This document shows positions 6,143-6,745 of a DNA stretch of 6,745 bases, in pieces. The stretch comes from Sphingobacteriales bacterium (GTDB lineage: Bacteria > Bacteroidota > Bacteroidia > Sphingobacteriales > Sphingobacteriaceae), in the NCBI GenBank assembly GCA_947478655.1, contig CANJWU010000065.1, positions 1 to 6,745 of the forward strand. Reading direction: 5' to 3'. Every line of letters begins with the position of its first letter. Position 1 is the first letter of the stretch. A program made the translations under genes and the position numbers. The notes under the pieces are model-generated. The model did no database searches and was not told the DNA's origin. It saw only the letters and a list, made by a program, of their open reading frames with translations.

Positions 6143-6745
6143 ATGGAAGAATCAAAAAATAAAAAAGGGTACCAAAAAATTGACCAATACAATCAAGAAA
6201 GCATAGATCAATTAGCCAAAAGTTATACTTCGTTGCTTAGTACAATTGGAGAAGATATTTCGAGAGAAGGAATCCTTAAAACACCTACTCGTGCTGCAAA
6301 AGCAATGCAATTTTTAACCCATGGCTATGATTTAAATCCAGCAGAAATTTTAAAGTCTGCCATGTTTAAAGATGATTATTCTCAAATGGTCATTGTAAAA
6401 GACATCGAAATTTATTCTTTGTGCGAACATCATTTATTACCATTTTTTGGCAAGGCGCACATTGCCTATATTCCCAACGGACATATTGTAGGATTAAGTA
6501 AAATTCCTAGAGTGGCCGATGCCTTTGCCAGAAGATTACAAGTACAAGAAAGATTAACAACAGAAATTCTGAATTGCATTCAAGAAACCTTAAACCCATT
6601 AGGTGTTGCGGTAGTGATAGAATGTAAACACTTATGCATGAGTATGCGTGGTATACAAAAACAAAATTCGGTAACCACTACATCTGCATTTACAGGTGCT
6701 TTCGAAAACGATATAACCCGTGCAGAATTTATTCGCTTAATAGGC
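6143..6745 (+). CDS. folE: GTP cyclohydrolase I, type IA (extreme 3' end missing)
   Basis: This enzyme converts GTP to 7,8-dihydroneopterin triphosphate, the entry step to folate, biopterin and 7-deazapurine pathways. The window holds 201 codons with no stop. Zinc and catalytic residues are present: C94 and H97 in [10 protein letters not shown] (H96 next to them) and C165 in HLCMSMRG, with the cluster continuing into the [18 protein letters not shown] tail (170-187). [19 protein letters not shown] (36-54) is the usual N-terminal helix region. The last visible residues, RAEFIRLIG, correspond to the REEF-type C-terminal helix of GTP cyclohydrolase I, so only a few residues should be missing at the right edge. 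The start is ATG 6143, 7 nt after the PTPS stop. The short Lys- and Gln-rich extension (residues 1-20) is variable in this family. It is in an operon with the PTPS homologue, which uses its product. Confidence 0.96.
   Translation, partial: MEESKNKKGYQKIDQYNQESIDQLAKSYTSLLSTIGEDISREGILKTPTRAAKAMQFLTHGYDLNPAEILKSAMFKDDYSQMVIVKDIEIYSLCEHHLLPFFGKAHIAYIPNGHIVGLSKIPRVADAFARRLQVQERLTTEILNCIQETLNPLGVAVVIECKHLCMSMRGIQKQNSVTTTSAFTGAFENDITRAEFIRLIG

Overview
The window is AT-rich DNA from the phylum Bacteroidota. The evidence is the gene content (a TolB-like/Omp85 hybrid envelope protein and a stand-alone futalosine hydrolase), the lack of Shine-Dalgarno sequences at starts, and a TAnnTTTG-type -7 promoter element. 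A Chitinophagales- or Sphingobacteriales-like member is the best guess from recalled protein resemblance; no database search was possible.

Layout: (1) Positions 1-3020, minus strand, hold one very long gene with no stop that runs off the left edge. It encodes an exported protein of more than 1006 residues: signal peptide, degenerate metallopeptidase-like domain, TolB/PD40-type beta-propeller, Lys-rich linker, and an Omp85-type outer-membrane barrel cut at the window edge. (2) Positions 3021-3105 are a short divergent intergenic region. (3) Positions 3106-4987, plus strand, hold a two-gene operon with a 1-nt gap: a YcbL/glyoxalase-II-like metallo-beta-lactamase-fold hydrolase, then a LolC/LolE-like FtsX-family permease. 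(4) Positions 4984-5634, minus strand, hold futalosine hydrolase (mqnB), convergent with the permease; the two stop codons share one TTAA. (5) Positions 5635-5724 are a second divergent intergenic region with a consensus -7 box and small direct and inverted repeats. (6) Positions 5725-6745, plus strand, hold a pterin operon: a 6-pyruvoyl-tetrahydropterin synthase homologue, then folE (GTP cyclohydrolase I), which lacks only its extreme C-terminus at the right edge.

How the genes work together: folE and the PTPS homologue catalyse consecutive steps, GTP to dihydroneopterin triphosphate and then to a tetrahydropterin. The active-site spacing (Cys-x5-His-Gly-His) is that of biopterin-type PTPS, not of QueD. 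mqnB points to menaquinone synthesis by the futalosine route. The left half is envelope-related: the propeller/barrel protein and the Lol-type permease both concern outer-membrane biogenesis, although they lie on opposite strands and no functional link is shown.

Most of the window is ordinary housekeeping. The points most worth a second look are the domain architecture of the left-hand gene, a dnaX-like A-AAA-AAG slippery heptamer exactly at its propeller/barrel junction with a -1-frame stop three codons later, and the biopterin-type motif in the PTPS gene. There is no gene-free stretch over 300 bases. I saw no tRNA, rRNA, CRISPR array or insertion sequence.
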